Positions 23,690-31,178 of a stretch of 44,887 nt of DNA are shown here, piece by piece. The position numbers and the translations under genes are program-made. The notes beneath the pieces were generated by a model that was given only the letters and a program-made list of their open reading frames with translations, made no database searches and was not told where the DNA came from. The DNA is from Bacteroidales bacterium (GTDB taxonomy: Bacteria; Bacteroidota; Bacteroidia; Bacteroidales; P3). The stretch's first letter is position 1, and the number at the start of each line of letters is the position of its first letter. The stretch spans positions 1 to 44,887 of the forward strand of contig WQWI01000017.1 of the NCBI GenBank assembly GCA_009785425.1. The letters are read 5' to 3'.

Positions 23690-24979
23690 TTAATTCGTTA
23701 TCCCTAAAAGTCTTTCAAGTTCGGATTGTGCCGAAAACACTTGCATCATAGCATTGATGTAGTTCGTTTGTGCTTGCAGAAGCTCTGTATTTGCGATGGT
23801 CACATCTAAAACTGATGCCATACCCTGTTCATATCGTCGTGAAACATTTTCAAACACGCGTTGCGACAACTCAACGGTTGTGCGTTGCAGTTCGAATGTT
23901 TCAACGGCTGTCCTAAGATTAAATCGTAACTGATTTTCCTGCATAAGTAGTTGGTTTGCGACTAAGTCACGGTTGTTTTGGGCTATTTCCAAACCTATTC
24001 TTGCTTGTTGAGTTCGAGCGTGACGCTGTCCTGATGCAAAAATTGGGATACTGGCTTGAAAACCGATGACATGATCCGGTGTCATGCTGAATGCCGGCTC
24101 CGTAATTCTGTACGTATAATTGTAAAATATCGCTACAGTCGGCAACGATGCCGCTCTTTGAAGACTTATTTGTTTGTTTGCCAACTCAACTTGCCCTTCA
24201 ATCAGCTGCATGTTATGATTGGTATTCAAATCCAAAGTCATGTTCAACGCTCTGTCCGTGTCCTTTACAGCAAAGAGTTGCTCCAATGTTTCCGTCAGCA
24301 CGATTTCCGCACGAGAATCAACACCCAAATGAAAACGTAGTAAATTGTATGCCATCTCGATATTTCGATCAACATTTTGGATAGCAAGCAACATCGTTGA
24401 TACTTGTATGTTCAGTCTATCGGCATCAGTTTGTTCGGCTACACCCACACGCACCATGTTTTCCGTGCTTTGTGCAAGAGTTTGAATATGTCCCAAATTT
24501 TGCTCCAAAAGTCTTCGATTTTTTTCCACAATCAAAATCATTTGATAGGCCGATTGGATTTGATGTCTTATATCCAATTCAGCCTGCAAACGGGCGGTTT
24601 CAGTCATTTGTTCACCAATTCTCGACATTCTAATACCCACCCAATAACTTGCACTAAACAGCAATTGTGTTACTGTCGCTTGAAAATTACTTGTTGGCAC
24701 CATCGGAATTCCCATGCCCAAAAGATTCATTTCAAATCCCAACATGTTTGAGTAATCAACGCTTGCGTTTATCTGCGGTAAGCCGGCAGAAATCACCTCC
24801 CATGTTCTTCGTTGGGCTTCGGATACCGACAGGTTTGCGTTCCACATCGTTCTGTTGTTTTGCAGTGCATGTTCTTGTGCTTCTCTCAACGAAAGGCGTA
24901 GTACATTTTCGCCTGACTCTTGCGAAAAAACAGTCTTGCAAAAAACTGCCATCATCGTGATTAACAAAAATCGTTTCAT
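23690..24979 (-). CDS. TolC-family outer-membrane efflux protein
   Basis: 429 aa. Signal peptide (about 1-20, CKTVFSQ), then two similar halves rich in long helices, each with the family pattern (LSLREAQEHALQNNRTMWNANLSVSEAQR at about 28-56; LANKQISLQRAASLPTVAIFYNYTY further on). The C-terminal helix ANTELLQAQTNYINAMMQVFSAQSELERLLG is typical. It forms the trimeric channel through the outer membrane for the RND pump. It begins 25 bp after the tetR stop on the same strand. Confidence 0.93.
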   Translation of the reverse strand: MKRFLLITMMAVFCKTVFSQESGENVLRLSLREAQEHALQNNRTMWNANLSVSEAQRRTWEVISAGLPQINASVDYSNMLGFEMNLLGMGIPMVPTSNFQATVTQLLFSASYWVGIRMSRIGEQMTETARLQAELDIRHQIQSAYQMILIVEKNRRLLEQNLGHIQTLAQSTENMVRVGVAEQTDADRLNIQVSTMLLAIQNVDRNIEMAYNLLRFHLGVDSRAEIVLTETLEQLFAVKDTDRALNMTLDLNTNHNMQLIEGQVELANKQISLQRAASLPTVAIFYNYTYRITEPAFSMTPDHVIGFQASIPIFASGQRHARTQQARIGLEIAQNNRDLVANQLLMQENQLRFNLRTAVETFELQRTTVELSQRVFENVSRRYEQGMASVLDVTIANTELLQAQTNYINAMMQVFSAQSELERLLGITN

Positions 24980-25004
24980 TTATTATTGTGTTTTTTGTTT
25001 GCTT

Positions 25005-25601
25005 TTATGTCAATTTTTCCAGTACTTTCAGTCCTTTTTCCGTGCAACAACCCCGAATGAAAACAACTACAAATGTTCCAAATATATTTTCAAGAGTGTG
25101 CCGTTCGAAAAATTCGTCCTTATTATTCCACAATTGGCGAAGCGTGCTTCGTAACAATTGGGCTGCAATATCAACGTTCAAATCTTTGCGAAAAACACCC
25201 TGTTTGATGCCCTGTTCAAAGAATTTTTTTGTTCTTTCTATTTCGTGTTTTTCTTCGGCATGCAGCATTTTTGTGTAAACGGCGGGATGATAACGTTTGA
25301 TTTCATCGTGTAAAGATACTATTTTTGTGAATGTCGAACTTTCAGGTACAGAGTTGAAAAACATATGAATAACCGTTGGGCTATCTTTCGAAATCTTATT
25401 GACCTGTGCTTCCTTTAGTTTTTTGTAACGATTAAGAATTGCTATGAGCAAAGCATCTTTATCCTCAAAATGCTCGTAAATCGTCCGTTTGGAAACGCCG
25501 ATACGTCTTGCTAATTCGTCCATCGTCATGGCTTTTACACCATGATTAAAAATCAGCGACATGGACTCCGAAAGGATACGTTTTTTTACATCGTTACTCA
25601 T
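25005..25601 (-). CDS. TetR/AcrR-family transcriptional regulator
   Basis: 198 aa. The N-terminal helix-turn-helix is clear (about 20-60: GVKAMTMDELARRIGVSKRTIYEHFEDKDALL); the C-terminal ligand domain is variable, as usual. First gene of the tetR-tolC-MFP-RND cluster, so it most likely represses its own operon and releases on binding a pump substrate. A perfect 8-bp inverted repeat near its start of transcription (25621-25651) is a candidate operator. Confidence 0.92.
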   Translation of the reverse strand: MSNDVKKRILSESMSLIFNHGVKAMTMDELARRIGVSKRTIYEHFEDKDALLIAILNRYKKLKEAQVNKISKDSPTVIHMFFNSVPESSTFTKIVSLHDEIKRYHPAVYTKMLHAEEKHEIERTKKFFEQGIKQGVFRKDLNVDIAAQLLRSTLRQLWNNKDEFFERHTLENIFGTFVVVFIRGCCTEKGLKVLEKLT

Positions 25602-25620
25602 TGTTTCTTCAGTTTTTTTG

Positions 25621-25651
25621 CCGAAATTTTATCTTTGTGTATCAATTTCGG
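25621..25651. promoter_or_regulatory. candidate TetR operator palindrome
   Basis: CCGAAATT (25621-25628) and AATTTCGG (25644-25651) form a perfect inverted repeat with a 15-nt spacer. It lies directly downstream of the minus-strand -7 box (25656-25663), so it covers the expected transcription start of tetR. Position and symmetry fit autorepression, though the spacer is longer than in classic TetR operators. Confidence 0.5.
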
Positions 25652-25655
25652 ATTG

Positions 25656-25687
25656 CAAAGATACAACAAAAAACTGAGAAAACCAAA
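25656..25687 (-). promoter_or_regulatory. promoter of the tetR-efflux operon
   Basis: On the minus strand TTTG (25684-25687), N20, TATCTTTG (25656-25663), a full match to the phylum consensus. The tetR ATG (25601) follows about 50 nt after the expected transcription start. Confidence 0.8.
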
Positions 25688-25769
25688 AAAGTTTTCAGAT
25701 TTTTTCGTTAAAAAACACCAAACTGCTGTAGTTGAGGTTTTTGACAAAGTAGATAAAAAATAGTTGTGC

Positions 25770-27806
25770 TCAAAATCGCAATCTAACTTGAAATCTCACA
25801 TCCGTTCTATCCCTCCCATCAATTTCCTCTAATCCGCTGCCAATTGTATTTCTATCGGCGATATTCGTATTGGAATATTTTAACCAAAATGTCAAATTTC
25901 GAAGAGGGCGATATTGCAGCAACACAAAAAATCGACTACCTTTGTAAAAATAACTTTGCAACGTTGAGCCGAACAGCACGTCATTTTCATAAACAAAAAT
26001 TCGCATGTCGAAATTATCGGTGTCGTAAATTGCATATCGAAGCACCACAGACAGCGGAATTTTTTGAAACCTGTATTGCACATCCTGATATATCAAAAAA
26101 CCTTTGTTTTTGTTCGAAAATGCGTACTCCAAACGATTTCTCAAGGTCATATTTTCGGAAATTCTATGATCGACATGCAAACGTAAACTTTGTCTGGAAT
26201 GCATGCCAAAATCCGTAAAAACTCCTGTGTTTGGCACTACACTTTGTCGAGTTTTGTAGCGATAATGCACGTGACCGGAAAGGCGTGAGTTAGGCGTGAA
26301 AAATATTCGAAATTGATATTCTTGCCCAAAAACCGGTTCATTTGAAGAAAACGAAAGCCATGGAAACTCAAAAATATCGGTCATCATAGCTACTCTCCAT
26401 ACTCTTGATAATTCCGCATACAACGATACGAACAATCCTTTTTCATTTGCTGTTCTGCTACCCTCCGACAATCCATTCGCAAAGAAATTTTGATAATGTC
26501 GGTCGTAATAACGTGCGGAAACATGAGCCGAAAGTCGCTGATTGAGTAAAAATCGAGAGCCTGCAATAAATGCTTTTGCACCGTTTTTCGACATTGCAAA
26601 TTCACCGTAGTATCTGGAAATTCTGCCAATTCCTTCCCAGTTCAAACCCGCGTTGATATTATGTTTTGGCGGAATTGTGAATTGATTGTCGGGGCGGATT
26701 CGTGGCAAATAATCAACATCTAAACTATTGTAATGTACGGTTACTCCTACTCGAAACCTTTGCCAATGGCGGGATACGTGTGTTCCGAATAAAGTTTGGG
26801 CTGCCGTATTTTTTCTTTCCAACTCACCAAGTGTGCGGTGGTTTACCGTTTGTATAATTGACGAAATGCTTTTCGGGCGTCCGGTTTCGTCGAATTCCGA
26901 AACGGTTGCATCCAATCTTCGATACGAAAAAAATGTTGAAACATCAAATTGTCCGAATCTCAATGTACTCGCAACACCCTGAAAATAGCCGGATCTCGCA
27001 GATGAAGTATAAGGTCTCACACCTTGTGCCCGTTTTCTTACAGTGCTTCCGTCAACCGATTTTCCAAGCGAAAACCCGCTCCACAAGCACAAGCCCTGTC
27101 CGAATTGCAATTGATAATTTCCAACAACCAAATTTCTAATTCGTCCAACATCTGAAATTGCCAAAAACCCCGAATAAAAAGGAAATCCTTGCTTTTGAGA
27201 ACCTCTAAAAAATTCCTCTCCGGCATTTTTTCTTGCTACAAAGCCAATTCGGAGTTTATTCATTGCATTGAATTGGTAACGCATCCAAAGTGCATCTGGC
27301 GAGCCTAAATACCATGCATTTCTTCGAGTCGAGTCGCGAATTATCGTACTGGAATAACCGTGTCTTTCATTCAATCCCCGAGTATATCGCATCATGAGAT
27401 CTGACCTGCCAAATCGACGAATATTCGCCCAAGTCAAGTTGAAAACCTCAGGCCTCTGAAATGAAATATAAGGTTGTAAAATAGCAATAATTTGTGCAGT
27501 AAAACCCGGCACATAATACAATTCGGAAATATGTACTAAGTTGCCAAAGTCCGAGCGGTATTGCAGAAAAGCAGCAATTTGAAAATCGTTCAAAAGCCCT
27601 AAGTTTTCAAGTTCAGCAAGCGTTGCCGTATTTAGGTTCAACGGACGATGACGATATTGTTCCAAATGTTCGAGAAGCTCGGAAATATCCACCGTTTCAT
27701 CGAGTTCAACAGCTTCTAAAATAGTTTCCAAAGCATTGTCAAAAAAATCTACGGTGTCACTAACTGTGAGTAGCGAAAGACCGGCAAACAGAAAATTAAA
27801 AATCAT
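25770..27806 (-). CDS. helix-hairpin-helix protein with outer-membrane barrel
   Basis: 678 aa. After a signal peptide (about 1-16), residues about 40-110 contain ComEA-like helix-hairpin-helix repeats (PLNLNTATLAELENLGLLND and LVHISELYYVPGFTAQIIAIL). The remaining 550 residues are a long run of amphipathic beta strands ending in VRFQVRLRF, with a terminal Phe as in outer-membrane barrels. Proteins of this layout are widespread in Bacteroidota, but I know of no established function; DNA binding at the surface is conceivable from the HhH motif and is only an inference. The barrel gene at 28399-29217 is on the same strand, separated by a small gene. Confidence 0.8.
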   Translation of the reverse strand: MIFNFLFAGLSLLTVSDTVDFFDNALETILEAVELDETVDISELLEHLEQYRHRPLNLNTATLAELENLGLLNDFQIAAFLQYRSDFGNLVHISELYYVPGFTAQIIAILQPYISFQRPEVFNLTWANIRRFGRSDLMMRYTRGLNERHGYSSTIIRDSTRRNAWYLGSPDALWMRYQFNAMNKLRIGFVARKNAGEEFFRGSQKQGFPFYSGFLAISDVGRIRNLVVGNYQLQFGQGLCLWSGFSLGKSVDGSTVRKRAQGVRPYTSSARSGYFQGVASTLRFGQFDVSTFFSYRRLDATVSEFDETGRPKSISSIIQTVNHRTLGELERKNTAAQTLFGTHVSRHWQRFRVGVTVHYNSLDVDYLPRIRPDNQFTIPPKHNINAGLNWEGIGRISRYYGEFAMSKNGAKAFIAGSRFLLNQRLSAHVSARYYDRHYQNFFANGLSEGSRTANEKGLFVSLYAELSRVWRVAMMTDIFEFPWLSFSSNEPVFGQEYQFRIFFTPNSRLSGHVHYRYKTRQSVVPNTGVFTDFGMHSRQSLRLHVDHRISENMTLRNRLEYAFSNKNKGFLIYQDVQYRFQKIPLSVVLRYAIYDTDNFDMRIFVYENDVLFGSTLQSYFYKGSRFFVLLQYRPLRNLTFWLKYSNTNIADRNTIGSGLEEIDGRDRTDVRFQVRLRF

Positions 27807-27840
27807 GTTGAGTAGTTTTTTTGTGTAAAATCATCAAAAA

Positions 27841-27872
27841 TTTGGTTTTTTCGGAAAAATGTTGTAATTTTG
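27841..27872 (+). promoter_or_regulatory. strong promoter with no downstream ORF
   Basis: TTTG (27841-27844), N20, TAATTTTG (27865-27872) on the plus strand, exact consensus spacing. The only thing downstream is a hairpin and T-run 60 nt later, so it probably drives a small RNA. Confidence 0.7.
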
Positions 27873-27877
27873 TGGTG

Positions 27878-27950
27878 TCAAACTGGCAAAAAAAGAGCTG
27901 TGGGAAGCCTTAAAAACTTCAATTGTACCGCAACTCTTTTTTTATTTTTT
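27878..27950 (+). ncRNA. putative small RNA, about 70 nt
   Basis: Starts about 6 nt after a consensus promoter and ends in a T-tract (27937-27950). The fold is AAAGAGCTGTGG (27892-27903) with CCGCAACTCTTT (27928-27939), one mismatch and one G-U pair, plus an inner GAAG/CTTC stem. The hairpin is also followed by seven T on the minus strand, so it can serve as terminator for the minus-strand gene whose stop codon lies at 27942-27944. Either a true small RNA whose 3' end overlaps that gene, or a bidirectional terminator with a fortuitous promoter. Confidence 0.5.
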
Positions 27951-28385
27951 AATTGCCAAGGGCGTGTCAATATGATAGTGGAAGGAGCCGTCTTTTTTGG
28001 TTCTTACAGAAAATCGAACCTCTTCTAGTTTATCGTCAATAATGACGTTTGCCTTAAAGTTTAGAAAACAAATAATTCCCTTTGGAACATCTGTCTCTTT
28101 TGGCTTTCCTACAGAATATAAACACCCGTGCTCGCAAATTTTGTCTAAAATTGTTACCAACGTCGCCTTTTTTGCGTACATAGAACCGCCAAATGCTGTT
28201 TTATTTGCACCTCCTCTTTCAAAGCAAATAACTATCCCCGTGTTGACATTTGTAACTTGCCTGCTCGGATTAGTAAAATTCTCCTGATAAAAATCAAATA
28301 CCATTTTTCGTAATTCGAGATTGTTTTTGTGCTTTGTGAACCCTTCTGTTGTGCACTTTAGCACCATTTTTGATGTGATTTTCAT
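27942..28385 (-). CDS. small protein of unknown function, LPD3-like polyvalent-protein domain possible
   Basis: 147 aa from ATG 28385, or 158 aa from ATG 28418, which would overlap the preceding gene by 20 bp. No signal peptide; Lys-rich. The C-terminal half (RGGANKTAFGGSMYAKKATL, then LDKICEHGCLYSVGKP and KANVIIDDKLEEVRFSVRTKKDGSFHYHI) resembles, from memory, the small alpha/beta domains found in phage and plasmid polyvalent proteins and contact-toxin-like nucleases (LPD3 group). This is a weak resemblance. It is flanked by genes for two exported barrel proteins and looks like an insertion between them. Confidence 0.55.
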   Translation of the reverse strand: MKITSKMVLKCTTEGFTKHKNNLELRKMVFDFYQENFTNPSRQVTNVNTGIVICFERGGANKTAFGGSMYAKKATLVTILDKICEHGCLYSVGKPKETDVPKGIICFLNFKANVIIDDKLEEVRFSVRTKKDGSFHYHIDTPLAIKK

Positions 28386-28398
28386 AATTTTTTTGCAT

Positions 28399-29217
28399 TT
28401 AATGGGTGTTTTTTTCATAAACGGATATTGATAACTTTCGGATTCTGTTAAACTGATAGCTTACTCCGAGAGTGGTTGAATAGCCGATAACCGCCCGATA
28501 TTGGGTTTGAAATCGAAACATCATTTGTCCGAAAACATACTGAACTCCAAGCCCAATATCGCTCGATGAGCCAACGTTTCCGAAAATCATCAATGACGAA
28601 ATCGGCAAATAAACAAGTTGCAAATTGACCTCCGTCTTGTAATTCAGCGTTTGCTTCACGCTCACAGACACCTGGCATTGTTTCGAAAAAACATAACTCA
28701 GCCCCATTCTCAAAAAACTTTGCAATGGTGCATCTTTTCGTGTGTTTGAGGATACCCTAACGGGAAAATTAATTTCCGAATCCCAGTACAAATTTCGATT
28801 TAGTCTTGCAAAACTTGTTGCGTTTAAATCCATTGAAAACTGCGACTTGTACTCTTTTCCAAAGGTTTCGATTTTTGGAATAGCTTGCAATCCCAACGCC
28901 CATCTTGGCGTTATAACTCTCGAAAGCCCAACGGCGAAACTGTGTTCGCGATACGACAAATAGCCGTAAGTTCTGTACATTCCGGAAATAACGCTCGACG
29001 AAATCGGACGTGCTCCGAAAAAATCCAAAACATTCAGTTCTCTCACAAAACGATTATTGACTTGAACGCCAACGCTTGCTTCCGACAAATGGGCCATTCG
29101 TGCGAAATGTGAAATTTGGTCGAAAACTGTCGGAGATCCAACCACGGTTAAGTTTTGTCCATGCAGAGTCGAAACAAAAAATAGTCCCGACAAAATAAGT
29201 GACCATCGTTTTTTCAT
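28399..29217 (-). CDS. predicted outer-membrane beta-barrel protein
   Basis: 272 aa. Signal peptide (about 1-20, FFVSTLHGQ), then regularly alternating strands (SHFARMAHLSEASVGVQVNNRF, HSFAVGLSRVITPRWALGLQAIP, LGVQYVFGQMMFRFQTQYRAVIGYS). The overall look resembles the PorP/SprF-like or PorV-like barrels of Bacteroidota, but no defining motif can be claimed. It is upstream of, and on the same strand as, the HhH barrel gene; genes of these two kinds seem to occur together in related genomes (recollection, not verified). Confidence 0.7.
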   Translation of the reverse strand: MKKRWSLILSGLFFVSTLHGQNLTVVGSPTVFDQISHFARMAHLSEASVGVQVNNRFVRELNVLDFFGARPISSSVISGMYRTYGYLSYREHSFAVGLSRVITPRWALGLQAIPKIETFGKEYKSQFSMDLNATSFARLNRNLYWDSEINFPVRVSSNTRKDAPLQSFLRMGLSYVFSKQCQVSVSVKQTLNYKTEVNLQLVYLPISSLMIFGNVGSSSDIGLGVQYVFGQMMFRFQTQYRAVIGYSTTLGVSYQFNRIRKLSISVYEKNTH

Positions 29218-29247
29218 AATTTTAGTATTTTTGTTTTTGCGTTCACC

Positions 29248-29345
29248 TATATAAACGCAAAAAAGTCGTTTTTCGTATAAAAAATTCCTTAAAAAATGTT
29301 AAAATGTTGATAACTTCCGAAAATTGTTAATAACTGCTGTCGAAA
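29248..29345 (+). promoter_or_regulatory. conserved AT-rich upstream element, copy in front of ispG
   Basis: Begins CTATATAAACGCAAAAAA, continues TTTTTCGTATAAA, and contains TGTTGATAA (29305-29313) and TGTTAATAA (29325-29333). A near copy of the first 35 nt, followed by the same two 9-mers, lies at 33241-33365 in the opposite orientation. Both copies sit immediately upstream of a TTTG-N20-TATCTTTG promoter. Likely a shared activator or DnaA-like site; the 9-mers differ from the DnaA box TTATCCACA by one or two bases. Confidence 0.5.
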
Positions 29346-29355
29346 TCCGAAAAAA

Positions 29356-29387
29356 TTTGGCATAATGATTTTTTTTTTGTATCTTTG
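29356..29387 (+). promoter_or_regulatory. ispG promoter
   Basis: TTTG (29356-29359), N20, TATCTTTG (29380-29387), 12 nt before the ATG at 29400, so the leader is only about 6 nt. Confidence 0.8.
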
Positions 29388-29399
29388 TCGTAGGCGAAA

Positions 29400-30581
29400 A
29401 TGTACCATCCAAGAACTTTACATATCGGAAATTTAACGATGGGAGGCGATGCTCCCGTGCGAATTCAGTCGATGACCAATACCGACACGATGGATACGTT
29501 TGCCACTGTAGAACAATGTAAACGCTTGGCAGACGTAGGTTGCGAGATCATCCGAGTCACAGCACAAGGCGTTCGTGAAGCAAAAAATTTGGCAAATATC
29601 AAATCCTCGCTAATTCAGCAAGGCTACACCGTTCCTTTGGTTGCAGATATTCATTTTCAGCCGAAAGCCGCAGAAATCGCTGCTGCGATTGTTGAAAAAA
29701 TTCGTATCAATCCGGGGAATTATATTTCTAACGTCCGTCATTCCGCACTTGATGCGGAATCCCCCATTAATAAGGGGATTGCGGGTCAAGCCCGCAATGA
29801 CGATGAGGGTTCGAGATACGCCCAAGTTATCGATAAAATTTCACCATTATTAGAAATCTGCAAAAAACACAAAACCGTAATCCGTGTAGGCGTTAATCAC
29901 GGCTCGCTATCGGAACACATCATTTCAAAATTCGGCAACACACCACAAGGGATGGTCGAATCGGCGATGGAATTTGTACACGTTATTCGCAGTTTAGATT
30001 TTCACGATGTGGTGGTTTCGATGAAATCAAGTCACGTAAAAACGATGACCAATGCCACACGATTATTGGTGTCTCGTTTGCAAGCAGAAGGCTTCGATTA
30101 TCCTATTCATTTAGGTCTCACCGAAGCCGGAGACGGCGAAGACGGTCGCATAAAATCCGCAATCGCCATGGGAAGTTTGTTGCTTGACGGCATCGGGAAC
30201 ACCATTCGAGTTTCACTCACGGAAAAGCCCGAAAACGAAATTCCGGTTGCAAAAGCCATTTTACAATCCTGCGGAATACGTGTGTTTACTGCGGAATACA
30301 TCGCTTGTCCCACCTGCGGACGTACACAATACGACGTTGAATCCGTACTGAAAGAAGTAAAACTTCGCACAAAACATTTGAAGGGTTTGAAAATTGCCGT
30401 AATGGGCTGTATCGTCAACGGACCCGGCGAAATGGCAGATGCCGATTTTGGCTATGTCGGTGCAGGCAACGGCAAAGTTACCATTTATAAAGGACAAAAT
30501 CCTGTTCAGAAAAATGTTGATGCTTCTGAGGCGATTGATGTGCTAATGAAGATTATAGAAGGGAGTTCGTCAGCGGGCTAA
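29400..30581 (+). CDS. ispG: 4-hydroxy-3-methylbut-2-enyl diphosphate synthase IspG (short form) with in-frame repeat
   Basis: 393 aa. IspG converts MEcPP to HMBPP in the non-mevalonate isoprenoid pathway. The TIM-barrel part (1-285) has RIQSMTNTDTMDT, VADIHFQPKAAE, RINPGNY, RVGVNHGSLSEHI and GLTEAGDGEDGRIKSA. The C-terminal domain has CPTCGR (Cys303, Cys306) and GCIVNGPGE (Cys337, Glu344), the 4Fe-4S ligands. The barrel sequence resembles the long three-domain type usual in Bacteroidota (about 600 aa), yet the extra middle domain is absent. Residues about 112-134 (VRHSALDAESPIN...ARND), in the loop after RINPGNY, are encoded by a 65-nt family A repeat. The stop codon overlaps that of the converging toxin gene. 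Confidence 0.94.
   Translation: MYHPRTLHIGNLTMGGDAPVRIQSMTNTDTMDTFATVEQCKRLADVGCEIIRVTAQGVREAKNLANIKSSLIQQGYTVPLVADIHFQPKAAEIAAAIVEKIRINPGNYISNVRHSALDAESPINKGIAGQARNDDEGSRYAQVIDKISPLLEICKKHKTVIRVGVNHGSLSEHIISKFGNTPQGMVESAMEFVHVIRSLDFHDVVVSMKSSHVKTMTNATRLLVSRLQAEGFDYPIHLGLTEAGDGEDGRIKSAIAMGSLLLDGIGNTIRVSLTEKPENEIPVAKAILQSCGIRVFTAEYIACPTCGRTQYDVESVLKEVKLRTKHLKGLKIAVMGCIVNGPGEMADADFGYVGAGNGKVTIYKGQNPVQKNVDASEAIDVLMKIIEGSSSAG
29737..29801. repeat. GTCATT...AATGAC repeat (family A), copy 6, inside ispG
   Basis: 65 nt, a variant with GTCATTCCGCACTTGATGCGG on the left and GCGGGTCAAGCCCGCAATGAC on the right. Translated in frame within IspG. The flanking GTC/CGATGAG bases are probably part of the junction that keeps the frame. 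Confidence 0.9.
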
Positions 30582-30915
30582 TTTATGCGATGTGCATCTT
30601 TTTGTCCATTGGTAATATGCACAACAAGCACGGCGTTTTCAACCTCATCATATTCAAAAAACACATACCAAACTGTACTGCTATTGGGAACATTGTACTT
30701 GATGTATTTGACATCTTCGCTATAAATTAGTTTGAAATAGTCTTGCTGTGGAGTTTTCCAAAGGAATTTGTAGCAACAGTACCATATATAGCATCAATGA
30801 TATTTGACACATATTCGTCCGCTGTTTCATAGAACGAAAAATACTCTTTTTCGAATAAAACAAACGCCCAATCTTGAATAAAAAATTTGACTTCTTGCGA
30901 AAACCTGATGTTCAT
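30578..30915 (-). pseudogene. RelE/ParE-like toxin gene, frameshifted
   Basis: The ATG at 30915 opens a frame of 62 codons (MNIRFSQEVKFFIQ...) that ends in a stop near 30727. The rest of the protein continues in another frame (TPQQDYFKLIYSEDVKYI...VWYVFFEYDE...AVLVVHITNGQKDAHRIN). Adding one A to the run GGAAAACTCC joins them as FGKTPQQDYF into a 112-residue protein with the fold pattern of RelE/ParE ribonuclease toxins. It is therefore a one-base deletion in an A-run: inactivation, a sequencing slip, or programmed slippage. The start overlaps the antitoxin stop (ATGA). Its stop overlaps that of ispG on the other strand. Confidence 0.75.
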
Positions 30916-31067
30916 TTTTTCCAGTTCCAAGTTCTCATTTCAGTGCGAATGCTTTCTTTCAGTTCCTCTTTAGTTAAGGCACTGCACCATTTTTCCTCTT
31001 TGGTCAGTTTAGGCTTCAATGGGTTTGAAGTGGTTTTACTTTGCGGATGAATGACTGCAGTTTGCAT
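30912..31067 (-). CDS. small antitoxin partner of the RelE-like toxin
   Basis: 51 aa (MQTAVIHPQSKTTSNPLKPK...). The C-terminal half, LTKEEKWCSALTKEELKESI, has the helical pattern of small Bacteroidota antitoxins, such as the DUF2683 or prevent-host-death-like types. It is upstream of and overlaps the toxin gene by four bases, the usual antitoxin-first order. No DNA-binding domain is obvious. Has its own consensus promoter. Confidence 0.7.
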   Translation of the reverse strand: MQTAVIHPQSKTTSNPLKPKLTKEEKWCSALTKEELKESIRTEMRTWNWKK

Positions 31068-31087
31068 AAATTTGTTTATTTATAGTG

Positions 31088-31119
31088 CAAAGTTACGACA
31101 TTTTTTTCATTCCACCAAA
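31088..31119 (-). promoter_or_regulatory. promoter of the toxin-antitoxin pair
   Basis: On the minus strand TTTG, N20, TAACTTTG; the -7 box occupies 31088-31095, 20 nt before the antitoxin ATG. Confidence 0.8.
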
Positions 31120-31178
31120 TTATTTTAGTTGAAATGCACCAACTCTCACCAACAAAAGTCATGAAAACGATATGGATC

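Noticed and set aside
25630-25637. Plus-strand TATCTTTG near the tetR promoter, as a divergent promoter
   Set aside because: No -33 TTTG at the right distance and no credible plus-strand gene; the 73-codon frame there is Lys/Phe-rich noise.
29305-29333. Replication origin from the two DnaA-box-like 9-mers
   Set aside because: Only two imperfect boxes per site, two such sites, and no dnaA or other origin genes nearby.
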